A stretch of DNA of 46,517 bases from a bacterium BMS3Bbin03 (GTDB taxonomy: Bacteria; Zhuqueibacterota; JdFR-76; BMS3Abin05). The stretch covers positions 1 to 46,517 of the forward strand of contig BDTM01000118.1 of the NCBI GenBank assembly GCA_002898015.1, in the 5' to 3' direction. The notes beneath the pieces were generated by a model. The model saw only the letters and a list, made by a program, of their open reading frames with translations, did no database searches and was not told the DNA's origin. Positions within the stretch are counted from its first letter, which is position 1; every line of letters begins with the position of its first letter. Shown one piece after another: positions 1 to 8,285 of this stretch. A program made the position numbers and the translations under genes.

Positions 1-204
1 CCTTGCTTGACTTAGCCCCAAGGTTCACCTTGGGGGGGTTCAATTAAATTAAATCCGTATTTCTGCTTCTGCCCGGAGGTAAACCTCCGGGCTAAGTAAA
101 AGGAAGCATCCTGAAGGATGCTCATAGCGGTTGTGGAATAGAGGATTACAGGATTCTTTAGAATCCTTGCTTGACTTAGCCTCAAGGTTCACATTGGGGC
201 TAAA
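1..204. repeat. Cluster of REP-like palindromes with a direct repeat
   Basis: Gene-free stretch packed with short palindromes. A unit beginning CCTTGCTTGACTTAGCC and continuing into a CAAGG...TTGGGG stem occurs at about 1-36 and again at 165-200 with two substitutions. Between the copies lie perfect or near-perfect palindromes at 71-92 (GCCCGGAGG/CCTCCGGGC), 105-122 (AGCATCC/GGATGCT) and 151-166 (GGATTC/GAATCC). The pattern resembles REP elements mobilised by RAYT-type transposases, but no transposase is in the window. The rest, up to the kinase stop codon at 327, shows no gene. Confidence 0.6.
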
Positions 205-326
205 TTGCAAATTTAAAATGGCATTTTAATATTTCAAGCATGGCAAAAATTCTATGCGGAAATCGATCTGATTCTGGCGGATGCCACCTGGTGTCTGGCT
301 GCCATTGAAATAAAATATTGCCCTTT

Positions 327-1823
327 TTAGTGCGGAATACTCACAATAAATTGACACCCTTTTTCGGGGAGATTTTCCGCGTCCAGGCTCCAGCCGCAGC
401 GCTGTCTCGAAATTTCGTAGGCAATGTAACACCCGTATCCCGAATTGTCACCGCTGTCTTTGGTGGAAATGTTTTCGAGGAAAATCCGTTTGATGCCCTC
501 CTCATTTTCTTCCAGCAGATCGGGACGAATACCCTGCCCGTCATCTGAAATAAAAATTTTTGATTCCTTTTCATCCGGGAAATAGCACGTATGAATGGTG
601 ATATTCAGCTCGCCGTCGCCGCCGTGGTCGATGCTGTTCTGAATCAGCGGTTCCAGGATTTCCCAGGCCACAAACTCGTTCACATGAACCACAGGCAGGC
701 TTTCGTCCAGCTCCAGGTGAAATTTGACCCGGTTGGTGTTTCGGGAAATTCGGAGGAAAATGTATTTCACGATAAATCGAATCAACTCGTTGAGATCGCT
801 GCGAAACATGGGATTGCGAATGGTTTGAACCGGCGGATCGTACCATTTCATATCGTAAATCACCCGCGAAATAAAGTTGGCATATTTGGACACACGATAT
901 GTGACTTCTTCCATGTTTTCCGCATTTAGGGACTGCAAATCTTCTTTGATAAAACCCATGACTTTTTCAGCCTTATGGTGGGTGTGGTAGATGCGTTTGG
1001 CAAAAAGGGCTTCTTTCTGGAAATGAATGTGCTCTTCCAGTTGTTTTTCCCGCTCCCGGTACAAAAGCTCCCGTGCGGCATCCCGCTCCTTCACCGTGTA
1101 GGACGAAATATAAAACATCGCCAGCAAACCAAGAAAAATCAGGGCGACAAAAATGAGACTGGTTTCGTTGTAGCTTGAAATAATTTCACTGGCGATGCCG
1201 CTAAATTCAGGCGTGTTTTTCATGTACAGGGCGCCCATATACTCGCCTTTTGGTACGAAGGGAACAAACACGTGGTAGGTTTCCCGCCCCTTAAGAATAC
1301 TGACGATTTGCTCAGAGGCCTGGAGCTTTTTCTTGATTTTGCCGTACATCTGAATCGCCTGCGGATGGGGTTCATCCGAAGGCGGAATGCGGGCATCATT
1401 TTTAAAAATAAAGGCATACAGCACCCGGCCGTTGTCGATGGCAGCCACACGGCCCCCTTTTTCCACCAGCACGCACACATCCTGCACATTGTGCTGGAGA
1501 ATTTCCTGACTCAAAATAATGTTCAGCGCCTCGATGGTTTTGCGGGCATCGTCACTTCCGGGATTTTTATTTTGAATGCGGGTTTCCACGAGAAGTTCTA
1601 AAGAGGTTGCCGTAAGATTTGCCAGGCGTTCGGCTGAATCCTGCTGGTACCAATCCTGTGTTTTTTTGAGAAATCGCTGCAGGGAAATTTTGTGTACAAG
1701 CGACACCAGAAGTTGAAACAGAATAAGAATCATAAATAAAACGATGATGTGCTTGAGTTCAAAACGAAAGCGTTTAAGTTTCCCTGTAATTTGGCGAAAT
1801 TGTTTTGAATCGGATTCTGCCAT
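327..1823 (-). CDS. Membrane sensor histidine kinase-like protein with atypical phosphoacceptor region
   Basis: 498 residues. A membrane helix at about 25-44 is followed by an extracytoplasmic domain (about 45-220), a second helix (about 222-241), a charged coiled coil (about 245-275) and a GHKL/HATPase domain near 385-498. The ATPase boxes are visible: N box NSIDHGG (396-402), G1 box DDGQG (427-431), and a glycine-containing G2 region (SGYG, 461-464). The usual HELRTP-type H-box is absent; the histidines nearest the expected place are in YHTHH (279-283), so phosphotransfer is not assured. The start overlaps the stop of the upstream substrate-binding-protein gene by one base (TAATG), implying translational coupling. 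No response regulator lies beside it. Kinase-family assignment is good; the signal is unknown and may be reported by the coupled binding protein. Confidence 0.82.
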   Translation of the reverse strand: MAESDSKQFRQITGKLKRFRFELKHIIVLFMILILFQLLVSLVHKISLQRFLKKTQDWYQQDSAERLANLTATSLELLVETRIQNKNPGSDDARKTIEALNIILSQEILQHNVQDVCVLVEKGGRVAAIDNGRVLYAFIFKNDARIPPSDEPHPQAIQMYGKIKKKLQASEQIVSILKGRETYHVFVPFVPKGEYMGALYMKNTPEFSGIASEIISSYNETSLIFVALIFLGLLAMFYISSYTVKERDAARELLYREREKQLEEHIHFQKEALFAKRIYHTHHKAEKVMGFIKEDLQSLNAENMEEVTYRVSKYANFISRVIYDMKWYDPPVQTIRNPMFRSDLNELIRFIVKYIFLRISRNTNRVKFHLELDESLPVVHVNEFVAWEILEPLIQNSIDHGGDGELNITIHTCYFPDEKESKIFISDDGQGIRPDLLEENEEGIKRIFLENISTKDSGDNSGYGCYIAYEISRQRCGWSLDAENLPEKGCQFIVSIPH

Positions 1824-3151
1824 TAGTGAACCAGCACTCTTTTTGAATGAATGGCTTCCGCGGCGCGGCGAAGCGCTTCCGAAACCGGCAGCTCCCCCTG
1901 AATGGCCAGATGCGTGTAGTAGGAAATGATGTCCGAAATCCTTGTGTACTCCACAAGTGACGGCCGGTACACACCCATGTCCAGCAAATGACGCAAATAA
2001 ATCAGTTGGGGATGCTTCTTTAAAAAACCGGAATCCTGATAAACTGCCCGGTTAATAGGGATGTACCCACCCTTCTCGTACAAAAGCTCCTGCATGTCCT
2101 TCCGAACCACAAATTTTAAAAATTGGGCGGCCTCTTTTTTTTGGGTTGATTCTTTGGAGATCATCAAATCCCACCCCCCGTACACAGCCACCGGCTTTTG
2201 CCCTTTGAAATGCGGAACCGCCGCCATTTCCATATCGGGGATTTTCTTCGCTTCCGAGTCCGGAAAGGTATTGTTAATAAAAGCGCCCGGCCACCCCCTC
2301 ACAAAAATAGCGTCTTTTGCCAGAGCATAATGAAAACTTGGATTTTCTTTGAATTGCGTGACCACGCGGGGAGCAAGCTGATAGCGGTTCACCAGGTCGG
2401 TCAGGAGTTGTAACCCCCGCCGTGCCTCAGGCGTCTGAAGCTGTAATTCTCCGTTCCGGAAAAGAGGCCTTCCCTGCCCGAGCAGCGTTTCATAAAAACT
2501 GCAAATGAGCCCTTCGTAATTGTCGGCTTGAAAAACATAAAAGGGGTGATTCAGCGGTTTGAGACGCCGGCCGAGTCGAATAAAATCTTCCCACGTGATG
2601 GAGCGTTTGAGCGTTTTCTTTAGAGCGGGGTAATCGGGCAGTTTCCGGAGAATGTCTTTTCGGTAGTACATCAGCCCAATGTCTATAAAAAAGGGGTGCG
2701 CCACCAGACGGCCCTGAAAATAGCAGGAATTGATCGCATATTTTAAAAGTTGAGATTCCTCTTCCGGAGAAAAATAATTGTCCAGAGGTTCGCTCCATTT
2801 GGCAAATCGCGGCACCCAGATTAAATCCACGGCAAACACATCGATGCGATTTGTTTTGCTGCGAAAGGCCCGGGTGAGCAGCTCTTTGCGTTCATTTGTG
2901 CTGAATTTTGAGAAAGGAAGATTCACAGGAACCACTTCAATCTTCCCGGCATGTTCTTCGTTAAATCGATCGATGAGTTCCTGATGGGCAGTTGAAATAT
3001 TGTCCGCGTAGTAAATCTTTTTCACCTTTGAATGGGACGAACCGGAATAATTTGCAGGAATAACAAAATAGATGGCAAACGCAACAGCCGTTACCAAAAC
3101 CGACCCCCACAACAGATTGGAAACGGATAAAATCTTATTTAATTTTTTCAT
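1823..3151 (-). CDS. Membrane-anchored extracellular solute-binding protein (ABC sugar-type, family 1)
   Basis: 442 residues. An N-terminal hydrophobic helix (about 13-32) acts as an uncleaved anchor or signal; there is no lipobox cysteine. The mature part has the pattern of family-1 bacterial solute-binding proteins: DNISTAHQELIDRFNEEH near the start, a DVFAVDLIWVPRFAKW segment, a mid-protein PFFIDIGLMYYRKDIL, and a late AVYGGWDLMISKEST followed by AAQFLKFVV. Such proteins normally deliver oligosaccharides to an ABC importer, but no permease or ATPase gene is next to it. Instead the gene overlaps the downstream sensor kinase, so a sensing role similar to LuxP/LuxQ or TorT/TorS is plausible (inference). 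A Shine-Dalgarno GGAGAAAG lies just upstream of the ATG. The 5' neighbour is divergent. Confidence 0.85.
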   Translation of the reverse strand: MKKLNKILSVSNLLWGSVLVTAVAFAIYFVIPANYSGSSHSKVKKIYYADNISTAHQELIDRFNEEHAGKIEVVPVNLPFSKFSTNERKELLTRAFRSKTNRIDVFAVDLIWVPRFAKWSEPLDNYFSPEEESQLLKYAINSCYFQGRLVAHPFFIDIGLMYYRKDILRKLPDYPALKKTLKRSITWEDFIRLGRRLKPLNHPFYVFQADNYEGLICSFYETLLGQGRPLFRNGELQLQTPEARRGLQLLTDLVNRYQLAPRVVTQFKENPSFHYALAKDAIFVRGWPGAFINNTFPDSEAKKIPDMEMAAVPHFKGQKPVAVYGGWDLMISKESTQKKEAAQFLKFVVRKDMQELLYEKGGYIPINRAVYQDSGFLKKHPQLIYLRHLLDMGVYRPSLVEYTRISDIISYYTHLAIQGELPVSEALRRAAEAIHSKRVLVH

Positions 3152-3202
3152 TATCTTTCTCCGGTTTTCCCGGTAAGAAACGATCTCGACAACCTAATTT
3201 TT

Positions 3203-3245
3203 GTATATTCTTTAGAAAATATACCATTTTCTTGTGGTTTTGCAA
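3203..3245 (-). promoter_or_regulatory. Possible promoter of the binding-protein/kinase operon with overlapping palindrome
   Basis: On the minus strand TTGCAA (3245-3240) and TATATT (3223-3218) are separated by 16 bases, a weak sigma-70-like pair. A palindrome GTATATT-N8-AATATAC (3203-3224) covers the -10 and could be an operator. The rest of the intergenic stretch 3152-3476 shows no further gene or clear element. Confidence 0.35.
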
Positions 3246-3476
3246 GACATTTTTAGCCCAATGGTTCACTATCAGGTTGATCTTGCGCATTTTTTATTAT
3301 GAATCGGTTTTACTAATTGGGGTTGAACATTTTTCGTTTTTCTCTTGCCCTTTTAGTCGGCAGATGTTAAATTAAAATTACCTGTATTGAATAGGGCTCG
3401 AAATCGCTTTCGAAATTGCGACAGTGTAAAAGTTTTCACTTGCTGTTCATCCACACAACTTCCCGGAGGAAAAATC

Positions 3477-4553
3477 ATGACCAGTCGTGAGCGCGTTATT
3501 CGCACGTTTTATCACGAAAAAACCGACCGTGTGCCAATCGACTATATGGCCAATCCGGCGATAGATCGAAAACTCAAACACCACTTCCGATTGAAAGATA
3601 ACGATGACGAAGGATTGCGCCGGGCGCTTCACGTGGATTTTCGGGAAATTGCCGTTCCTTACACAGGCCCTGTTCTGCATGATCCCATCCCGGGTCTCAT
3701 GGTCGATCCGGCCTGGGGATTTCGGCGAAAGTGGGTAACTCACGATTGGGGCGGCTACTGGGATTACGCTGAGTTTCCCCTAAAAGACCTGGACATGGAA
3801 ATGGCCGAAAACTGGCCCACGCCTTCTCCGGATGACTATGACTACTCCGTTGTCGAAGACCGGTGCAAGCAATGGAAAGACCCGGCCATTTACATCGGGA
3901 ACCCCGGTCTCGGGGACATTATGAACACAACCGGTTTCTGGTGCGGGACAGAAACCGTTTACCTCAGTGTGGGACTTAAAGACCCGGCCTGGCTTTGTCT
4001 GGTTGACCGGCGCCTTGATTTTCAGCTTGAACAGACGAAACGCATTTTGGAAGCGGCCAAAGGGCGCATCGATTTTATGTGGCTGGGTGAAGACCTGGGC
4101 ACACAGACAGGGCCGCTCATCAGCCCCCAATCTTATCGTGAACTCATCAAACCCCGGCACAAAAAGTTTGTGGATCTGGCAAAGGCTTACAATATTCCGG
4201 TCATGTTTCATAGCTGCGGATCGTCAAGCTGGGCATTTGAGGACATGATCGAAATGGGCATCTCCGCCATCGACACGCTTCAGCCGGAAGTCGCTAATAT
4301 GGAGCCGTCTTATTTGAAAAGAAACTACGGCGACCGCCTGGCGTTCCATGGTGTTGTTTCCACGGCAGGGCCTCTGGCAACCGCCCCGGTGGACGAATTT
4401 AAACGATCCCTTCGGGAAATTCTCTCAATCATGATGGAAGGCGGCGGATATTTTTTAGCGCCCACACATGAAATTCAAGACAACACACCGCTGGAAAACG
4501 CTCTTGCCTTATATGAATTTGCTCTGAAATGGGGGAAATACGAATCCATCTGA
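3477..4553 (+). CDS. Uroporphyrinogen decarboxylase family protein (MtaA/methyltransferase-like)
   Basis: 358 residues from the ATG at 3477, chosen because CCCGGAGGAAAAATC gives a strong Shine-Dalgarno; the frame stays open upstream to 3387 without a better signal. The sequence follows the URO-D/methylcobalamin:CoM methyltransferase fold: a TSRERVIRTFYHEKTDRVPI opening, an acidic GEDLGTQTGPLISPQSYREL segment in the second half, MFHSCGS with the histidine and cysteine that can bind zinc in the methyltransferase branch, and a GGGYFLAPTHEIQDNTP ending typical of the family. True haem-pathway HemE has different active-site motifs, so corrinoid-dependent or C1 methyl transfer is more likely than haem synthesis. 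Substrate unknown. It stands alone, with no corrinoid protein beside it. Confidence 0.85.
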   Translation: MTSRERVIRTFYHEKTDRVPIDYMANPAIDRKLKHHFRLKDNDDEGLRRALHVDFREIAVPYTGPVLHDPIPGLMVDPAWGFRRKWVTHDWGGYWDYAEFPLKDLDMEMAENWPTPSPDDYDYSVVEDRCKQWKDPAIYIGNPGLGDIMNTTGFWCGTETVYLSVGLKDPAWLCLVDRRLDFQLEQTKRILEAAKGRIDFMWLGEDLGTQTGPLISPQSYRELIKPRHKKFVDLAKAYNIPVMFHSCGSSSWAFEDMIEMGISAIDTLQPEVANMEPSYLKRNYGDRLAFHGVVSTAGPLATAPVDEFKRSLREILSIMMEGGGYFLAPTHEIQDNTPLENALALYEFALKWGKYESI

Positions 4554-4662
4554 AAACGAATGGTGTGGAATTTTTAGCTGCAGATGACTCTGTGGCAAAC
4601 CGCTGCCTGAATCGTTAAAACAAAGCTTGCTTCACATTCTTTTCAATAGGGTAAGAATAAGT

Positions 4663-4691
4663 TTGCATTTTTTAACGAAGCATGCTAAAAT
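4663..4691 (+). promoter_or_regulatory. Sigma-70-like promoter upstream of the leader
   Basis: TTGCAT (4663-4668), a 17-base spacer, and TAAAAT (4686-4691). Transcription would begin near 4698 and give a leader of about 210 nt before the ATG at 4908. The preceding stretch 4554-4662 shows no gene. Confidence 0.45.
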
Positions 4692-4723
4692 ATAGTAGCA
4701 CACATAAGTAAGTGCAAATTTAA

Positions 4724-4876
4724 GGTGCTGTGTCCGTGCGGCTCTGACTCCGCCGGGCATGGGACAGGATCTGATAATAGCTTCCGTTTGCTTCGCACAT
4801 TCCTTCACCCGAGTGCAGGCACTGCCGGGGGATATTCCTCAAGGACCCGGATCAGTGACGTCGGAAATACGGCACA
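4724..4876 (+). ncRNA. Candidate structured 5' leader RNA (unassigned class)
   Basis: The leader contains several helices: a closing stem TGTG-t-CCGT (4729-4737) with ACGGCACA (4869-4876); a hairpin GCGG (4738-4741)/CCGC (4750-4753) with an 8-base loop; a long-range pair CTGAT (4771-4775)/ATCAG (4851-4855); and a local hairpin CCGGG (4825-4829)/CCCGG (4846-4850). It is much more GC-rich than the gene behind it. I compared it by eye with TPP, cobalamin, SAM, glycine, ydaO and c-di-GMP riboswitch cores and with 6S, SRP, tmRNA and RNase P signatures and found no convincing match. It could be an undescribed cis-regulatory RNA, an independent small RNA, or only palindromic intergenic DNA. Confidence 0.4.
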
Positions 4877-4907
4877 TTATCGATAATTAAATAGAGAGAA
4901 TTGAAAC

Positions 4908-6728
4908 ATGACAAGAGCACATTCATTCCATATTCCCGTAATGGGAATCGGATTTTCTGTTGATACGCCATTAAAGGTTTCTCAATACGGAATTGATTCA
5001 GTCATTTCCTTAATTGATGACATCCTTCTTGAAAAGCTGAGAAAGATGTACTGTGATAAATTTAAAATGCCTTATTATGAGATTACAGAAAAAACCGAAG
5101 ATTTTAGGGCAAAAAGGATTACGTCCTATCTGAATTTAATGAACAATTTGGCAAAAAAGAAATTTGAAGAGTTAAAAAATGCTGCTATCGAGAAAAGCAA
5201 TGAGATAAAAGAATACTTCAATATGCTGCCTGACGGTTCTACCCTAAAACAAGAATTCAAGAATTTAACGGCAAAATATTTTAATTTAAATGAAATTGGG
5301 AACTGGATAAAAGACAACTTATCAATAGGCAGTATCGATGTCAATATTATGACCAAAATTGATAAGGATAACTACACAAAAGAAGAAAAATTACCTGTAG
5401 AATACAATGATGCCCATGCCGCACTTAGGGGATATGCGAAGAGTGAATTAAATTCTTCCATAATACTTTCGGCAGGAATGAACCCTAAATTGTACGGCTA
5501 TATAGAGCAATTTGAAGATTTTTATCCCGATGAAAATGGGAAGATAAAAAAGAAAATTGTTTTAAAAGTCAGTGATTACAGATCGGCTTTTATTCAAGGC
5601 AAATTTCTGGCTAAAAAAGGGCTGTGGGTATCAGAATACAGAATTGAATCAGGACTTAATTGCGGCGGACATGCTTTTGCAACAGACGGATATCTTCTGG
5701 GTCCTGTATTAGCTGAATTCAGAGATAAACGAAAAGCACTGATTCAATCGATTCGCGAAATCTTGGTCCGGGCACTTTCCAACAAAAAGCGTTCAATACC
5801 TAAAGCAACATTGCCGTTAAAAATCACTGCTCAAGGCGGTGTGGGAACGGCTGAAGAACATCAATTTCTAATCGATCATTATCAACTGGATTCCGTTGGA
5901 TGGGGCACTCCTTTCCTTTTAGTCCCGGAAGCCACCAATGTTGATGAGGCTACTTTAAAAAAATTGATTAATGCGAAAGAAGATGATTTGTACTTAAGTG
6001 ATATTTCTCCCCTGGGTGTTCCTTTCAATAGTCTTAAAGGCAATACCAAAGATCTTGAAAAATTATCTTTGATTGAGAAAGGAAAACCAGGCAGTTCATG
6101 TCCTAAAAAATATGTTTCTTTTAATAATGAGTTTACGGGAAAAGGCATTTGTACAGCTTCACGTCAATACCAACATTTAAAACTAAAAGAACTGGACAAT
6201 GACGGGTTATCTCCTGATGAGTACCGGAACAAATTTAAAAAAATTGCTGACAAATCATGTCTTTGCGTGGGCTTAGGAACATCTGCCCTGCTGGTGAATA
6301 ATTTAGACACTACGGTTGAAGGTGACGGCGTTTCGGTTTGTCCGGGCCCAAACATGGCGTATTTCTCAAAAATAATGAGCTTAAAAAAAATCACCGATCA
6401 TATTTACGGCAGATCAAATGTGATCACAAGAACCGATCGTCCAAATATGTTTATAAAAGAGCTAAAAATTTATATCGATTTTCTAAAAAACAAAATAGAG
6501 GAAATGAAAATTTCGATGACAAATAAACAAGAAAAGTACTTGTTGGCTTTTGTAAAGAATCTAAAAGATGGGATCAACTATTATTACGGGTTATTTAGTG
6601 ACTTGAAGGACATATTTGAAGATACGAAATCCGGCATTCTAAGTGATTTGGAAGCTTGTAAGAAAGCTTTACATCTTCTGATTTTAGAAATAGAAAATCT
6701 ATCGATAAAAACGGCTGCAGCGCATTAA
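4908..6728 (+). CDS. Unrecognised 606-residue cysteine-containing protein
   Basis: I do not recognise the family with certainty. No signal peptide or membrane helix is seen, so it is probably cytosolic. Residues about 225-375 have glycine-rich motifs like those of flavin-binding TIM-barrel enzymes (glutamate synthase/nitronate monooxygenase type): GLNCGGHAFATDGYLLGP near 249, ITAQGGVGTAEEH near 306, then VGWGTPFLLVPEATN and DLYLSDISPLGVPF. Cysteines at 252, 398, 415, 451, 453 and 478 could bind a metal or an Fe-S cluster. The C-terminal 100 residues are helical and charged, coiled-coil-like. The gene is visibly AT-rich compared with its upstream neighbour, which suggests acquisition. The Shine-Dalgarno is weak, and a long, possibly structured leader precedes it. 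The redox-enzyme idea is inference only. Confidence 0.75.
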   Translation: MTRAHSFHIPVMGIGFSVDTPLKVSQYGIDSVISLIDDILLEKLRKMYCDKFKMPYYEITEKTEDFRAKRITSYLNLMNNLAKKKFEELKNAAIEKSNEIKEYFNMLPDGSTLKQEFKNLTAKYFNLNEIGNWIKDNLSIGSIDVNIMTKIDKDNYTKEEKLPVEYNDAHAALRGYAKSELNSSIILSAGMNPKLYGYIEQFEDFYPDENGKIKKKIVLKVSDYRSAFIQGKFLAKKGLWVSEYRIESGLNCGGHAFATDGYLLGPVLAEFRDKRKALIQSIREILVRALSNKKRSIPKATLPLKITAQGGVGTAEEHQFLIDHYQLDSVGWGTPFLLVPEATNVDEATLKKLINAKEDDLYLSDISPLGVPFNSLKGNTKDLEKLSLIEKGKPGSSCPKKYVSFNNEFTGKGICTASRQYQHLKLKELDNDGLSPDEYRNKFKKIADKSCLCVGLGTSALLVNNLDTTVEGDGVSVCPGPNMAYFSKIMSLKKITDHIYGRSNVITRTDRPNMFIKELKIYIDFLKNKIEEMKISMTNKQEKYLLAFVKNLKDGINYYYGLFSDLKDIFEDTKSGILSDLEACKKALHLLILEIENLSIKTAAAH

Positions 6729-6820
6729 AACGGCTTTCATGCGGCGGGTAAAATGGTTAAATTTAGGGTCATGCCGAATCATTTTTATGGAACCATTCGA
6801 ATTATATTTAATCCCAAGCC

Positions 6821-6908
6821 GTAGGGGCAGGCCTCTGTGCCTGCCCTGTCAATGAATGCCGGTAAACAAACGGGCAGCACAGAGGGCAGCCACAAGGGTT
6901 GCCCCTAC
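6821..6908. repeat. Inverted-repeat intergenic element
   Basis: Terminal GTAGGGGCA (6821-6829) faces TGCCCCTAC (6900-6908). Between them GGCCTCTGTGCCTGCCC and GGGCAGCACAGAGGGCAGCC form imperfect inverted internal arms. It resembles non-coding palindromic elements dispersed in many environmental genomes. It occupies most of the gap 6729-7043; the remaining part to 7043 is AT-rich and shows no gene. Confidence 0.55.
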
Positions 6909-7043
6909 ACGGGGGAACGAAAATTGGCAACCCTCTAACAAAAAATTGTGGCAGCGCAATTATTGGGAACACATCATCCGCAATGAAAAATCCTATTATC
7001 ATACTTCGAAATGTTCCTATTTTTTAATTAAAATCAAATCATT

Positions 7044-7559
7044 ATGGCACACATTAATATTGAAATAAAAGCAAAATCAGACCATCAAAATGAGATTAGA
7101 CAAATCCTAAAATCAAAGAATGCCGAGTTTAAAGGTGTTGATCATCAAATTGATACTTACTTTACAGTCAATTTTGGCAGGTTGAAATTAAGAGAAGGAA
7201 ACATTGAAAATCATCTCATTTATTATCAAAGGGAAAATAAAAAAGGTCCAAAACAATCCAATGTAACTTTGTTTAAATCCGACCCTAAATCTTCTTTGAA
7301 AGAAATTTTAACAAAAGCACTGGGTGTTTTGGTTGTAGTCGATAAAAAAAGAGAAATATATTTTATCAATAATGTAAAATTTCATATTGACATTGTCAAA
7401 GATTTAGGTACATTTGTTGAGATAGAAGCTATTGATAATCATGGAAATACAAGTAAAGATCAGTTGCTGGCACAATGTCAATATTTTCTTGATCTGTTTA
7501 AGATTTCTCAAGATGATTTAATTTCGGTTTCTTACAGTGATTTATTATTGCAGAAATAA
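7044..7559 (+). CDS. CYTH-domain (CyaB-like class IV adenylate cyclase/triphosphatase fold) protein
   Basis: 171 residues. It opens with NIEIKAK, the charged first strand of the CYTH triphosphate tunnel (E-x-K-x-K), followed by DTYFTV, GRLKLREG, HLIYYQRE and a VEIEAID strand, in the order seen in CyaB and related CYTH proteins. Members act on triphosphates (ATP cyclisation, thiamine triphosphate or inorganic triphosphate hydrolysis), and the substrate cannot be read from the sequence. No clear Shine-Dalgarno precedes the ATG. The gene sits at the head of an AT-rich run of small same-strand accessory genes. Confidence 0.8.
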   Translation: MAHINIEIKAKSDHQNEIRQILKSKNAEFKGVDHQIDTYFTVNFGRLKLREGNIENHLIYYQRENKKGPKQSNVTLFKSDPKSSLKEILTKALGVLVVVDKKREIYFINNVKFHIDIVKDLGTFVEIEAIDNHGNTSKDQLLAQCQYFLDLFKISQDDLISVSYSDLLLQK

Positions 7560-7583
7560 CAGGCTGACTTTCAAGCAATATGG

Positions 7584-8174
7584 ATGATCACTATGGACGA
7601 CAAACTAAAAGAACGAATAGAAGAATTGGTTCGTGAAAAAATTGCAGTCGTGCCTTATAATCCAGCGTGGCCAAAACTATTTGAAGATGAAGCCGCTTTT
7701 TTACGCAGGAAATTGCCTCAAAGTATTATCAGAAGAATCGAACATTTCGGCAGTACGGCGGTTACCTGCCTTTCTGCAAAACCCATCATTGATATTTTAG
7801 CGGAAGTTTCAAGCCTCGAAGAAACCAAAAAGCAAATTGTGCCTATTTTAGAAGCCGAAGGCTATGAATACTTTTGGCGTCCGGCCTTTGGCGATGACGG
7901 CCCGCCTTTCTACGCTTGGTTCATTAAACGAAATTCCGAAGGGCAGCGCACACATCATATTCATATGGTTGAAGCAGATTCAGAATTATGGGACAGGCTT
8001 TATTTCAGAGATTATCTTCTGCAATTTCCTACAGAAGCCAAATGCTACGATGAATTAAAGAGAAAGCTGTCGGAAGAATATCCAATCGACAGAGTCAAAT
8101 ACACGGAAGGGAAAAGCGGCTTCATTTTATCTGTGACTAAAAAGGCAAAAGAATATTATGAATCGCAAAATTAG
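7584..8174 (+). CDS. GrpB family protein (UPF0157, nucleotidyltransferase-like)
   Basis: 196 residues if started at 7584; the in-frame ATG at 7593 is an alternative and neither has a good Shine-Dalgarno. The family signature is clear: VPYNPAWPKLFEDEAAFLR near the N-terminus, IEHFGSTAVTCLSAKPIIDI in the middle (HxGSTAV...KPIID, the nucleotidyltransferase-like core), HHIHMVE, then an LYFRDYLLQFP segment and a C-terminal YTEGKSGFI. GrpB proteins are related to minimal nucleotidyltransferases, but their physiological substrate is mostly unknown. It starts 24 bases after the CYTH gene. GrpB-family genes are frequent passengers on integrons and other accessory elements. Confidence 0.88.
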   Translation: MITMDDKLKERIEELVREKIAVVPYNPAWPKLFEDEAAFLRRKLPQSIIRRIEHFGSTAVTCLSAKPIIDILAEVSSLEETKKQIVPILEAEGYEYFWRPAFGDDGPPFYAWFIKRNSEGQRTHHIHMVEADSELWDRLYFRDYLLQFPTEAKCYDELKRKLSEEYPIDRVKYTEGKSGFILSVTKKAKEYYESQN

Positions 8175-8179
8175 TACAT

Positions 8180-8256
8180 CGCCTGGCTGCGCTCCCGATG
8201 GCCGCTTCGCCCGTATCCAGCCAAGGCGGGGCATCGCATACCCATAAAACGTTACG
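8180..8256 (+). repeat. Inverted repeat, possible degenerate attC-like site
   Basis: CGCCTGGCTG (8180-8189) pairs with CAGCCAAGGCG (8218-8228) with one unpaired base. The element ends in AACGTTACGTG around 8249-8257. It lies directly after the GrpB gene and before the SMR gene. The arms and the 3' GTTA-type end are faintly reminiscent of an integron attC, but the consensus core boxes are incomplete. Confidence 0.35.
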
Positions 8257-8285
8257 TGATACCAATTGTAAAAGGAGATAACTAA

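Noticed and set aside
3387..3476. Upstream extension of the URO-D-family gene
   Set aside because: The frame is open, but the first 30 codons do not look like the family, while a strong GGAGG precedes the ATG at 3477.
4724..4876. Assignment of the leader to a known riboswitch (TPP, cobalamin) or to 6S/SRP RNA
   Set aside because: Short similarities such as GGATCTGATAATAGC or GGCACTGCC are present, but the ordered conserved cores of these families are not.
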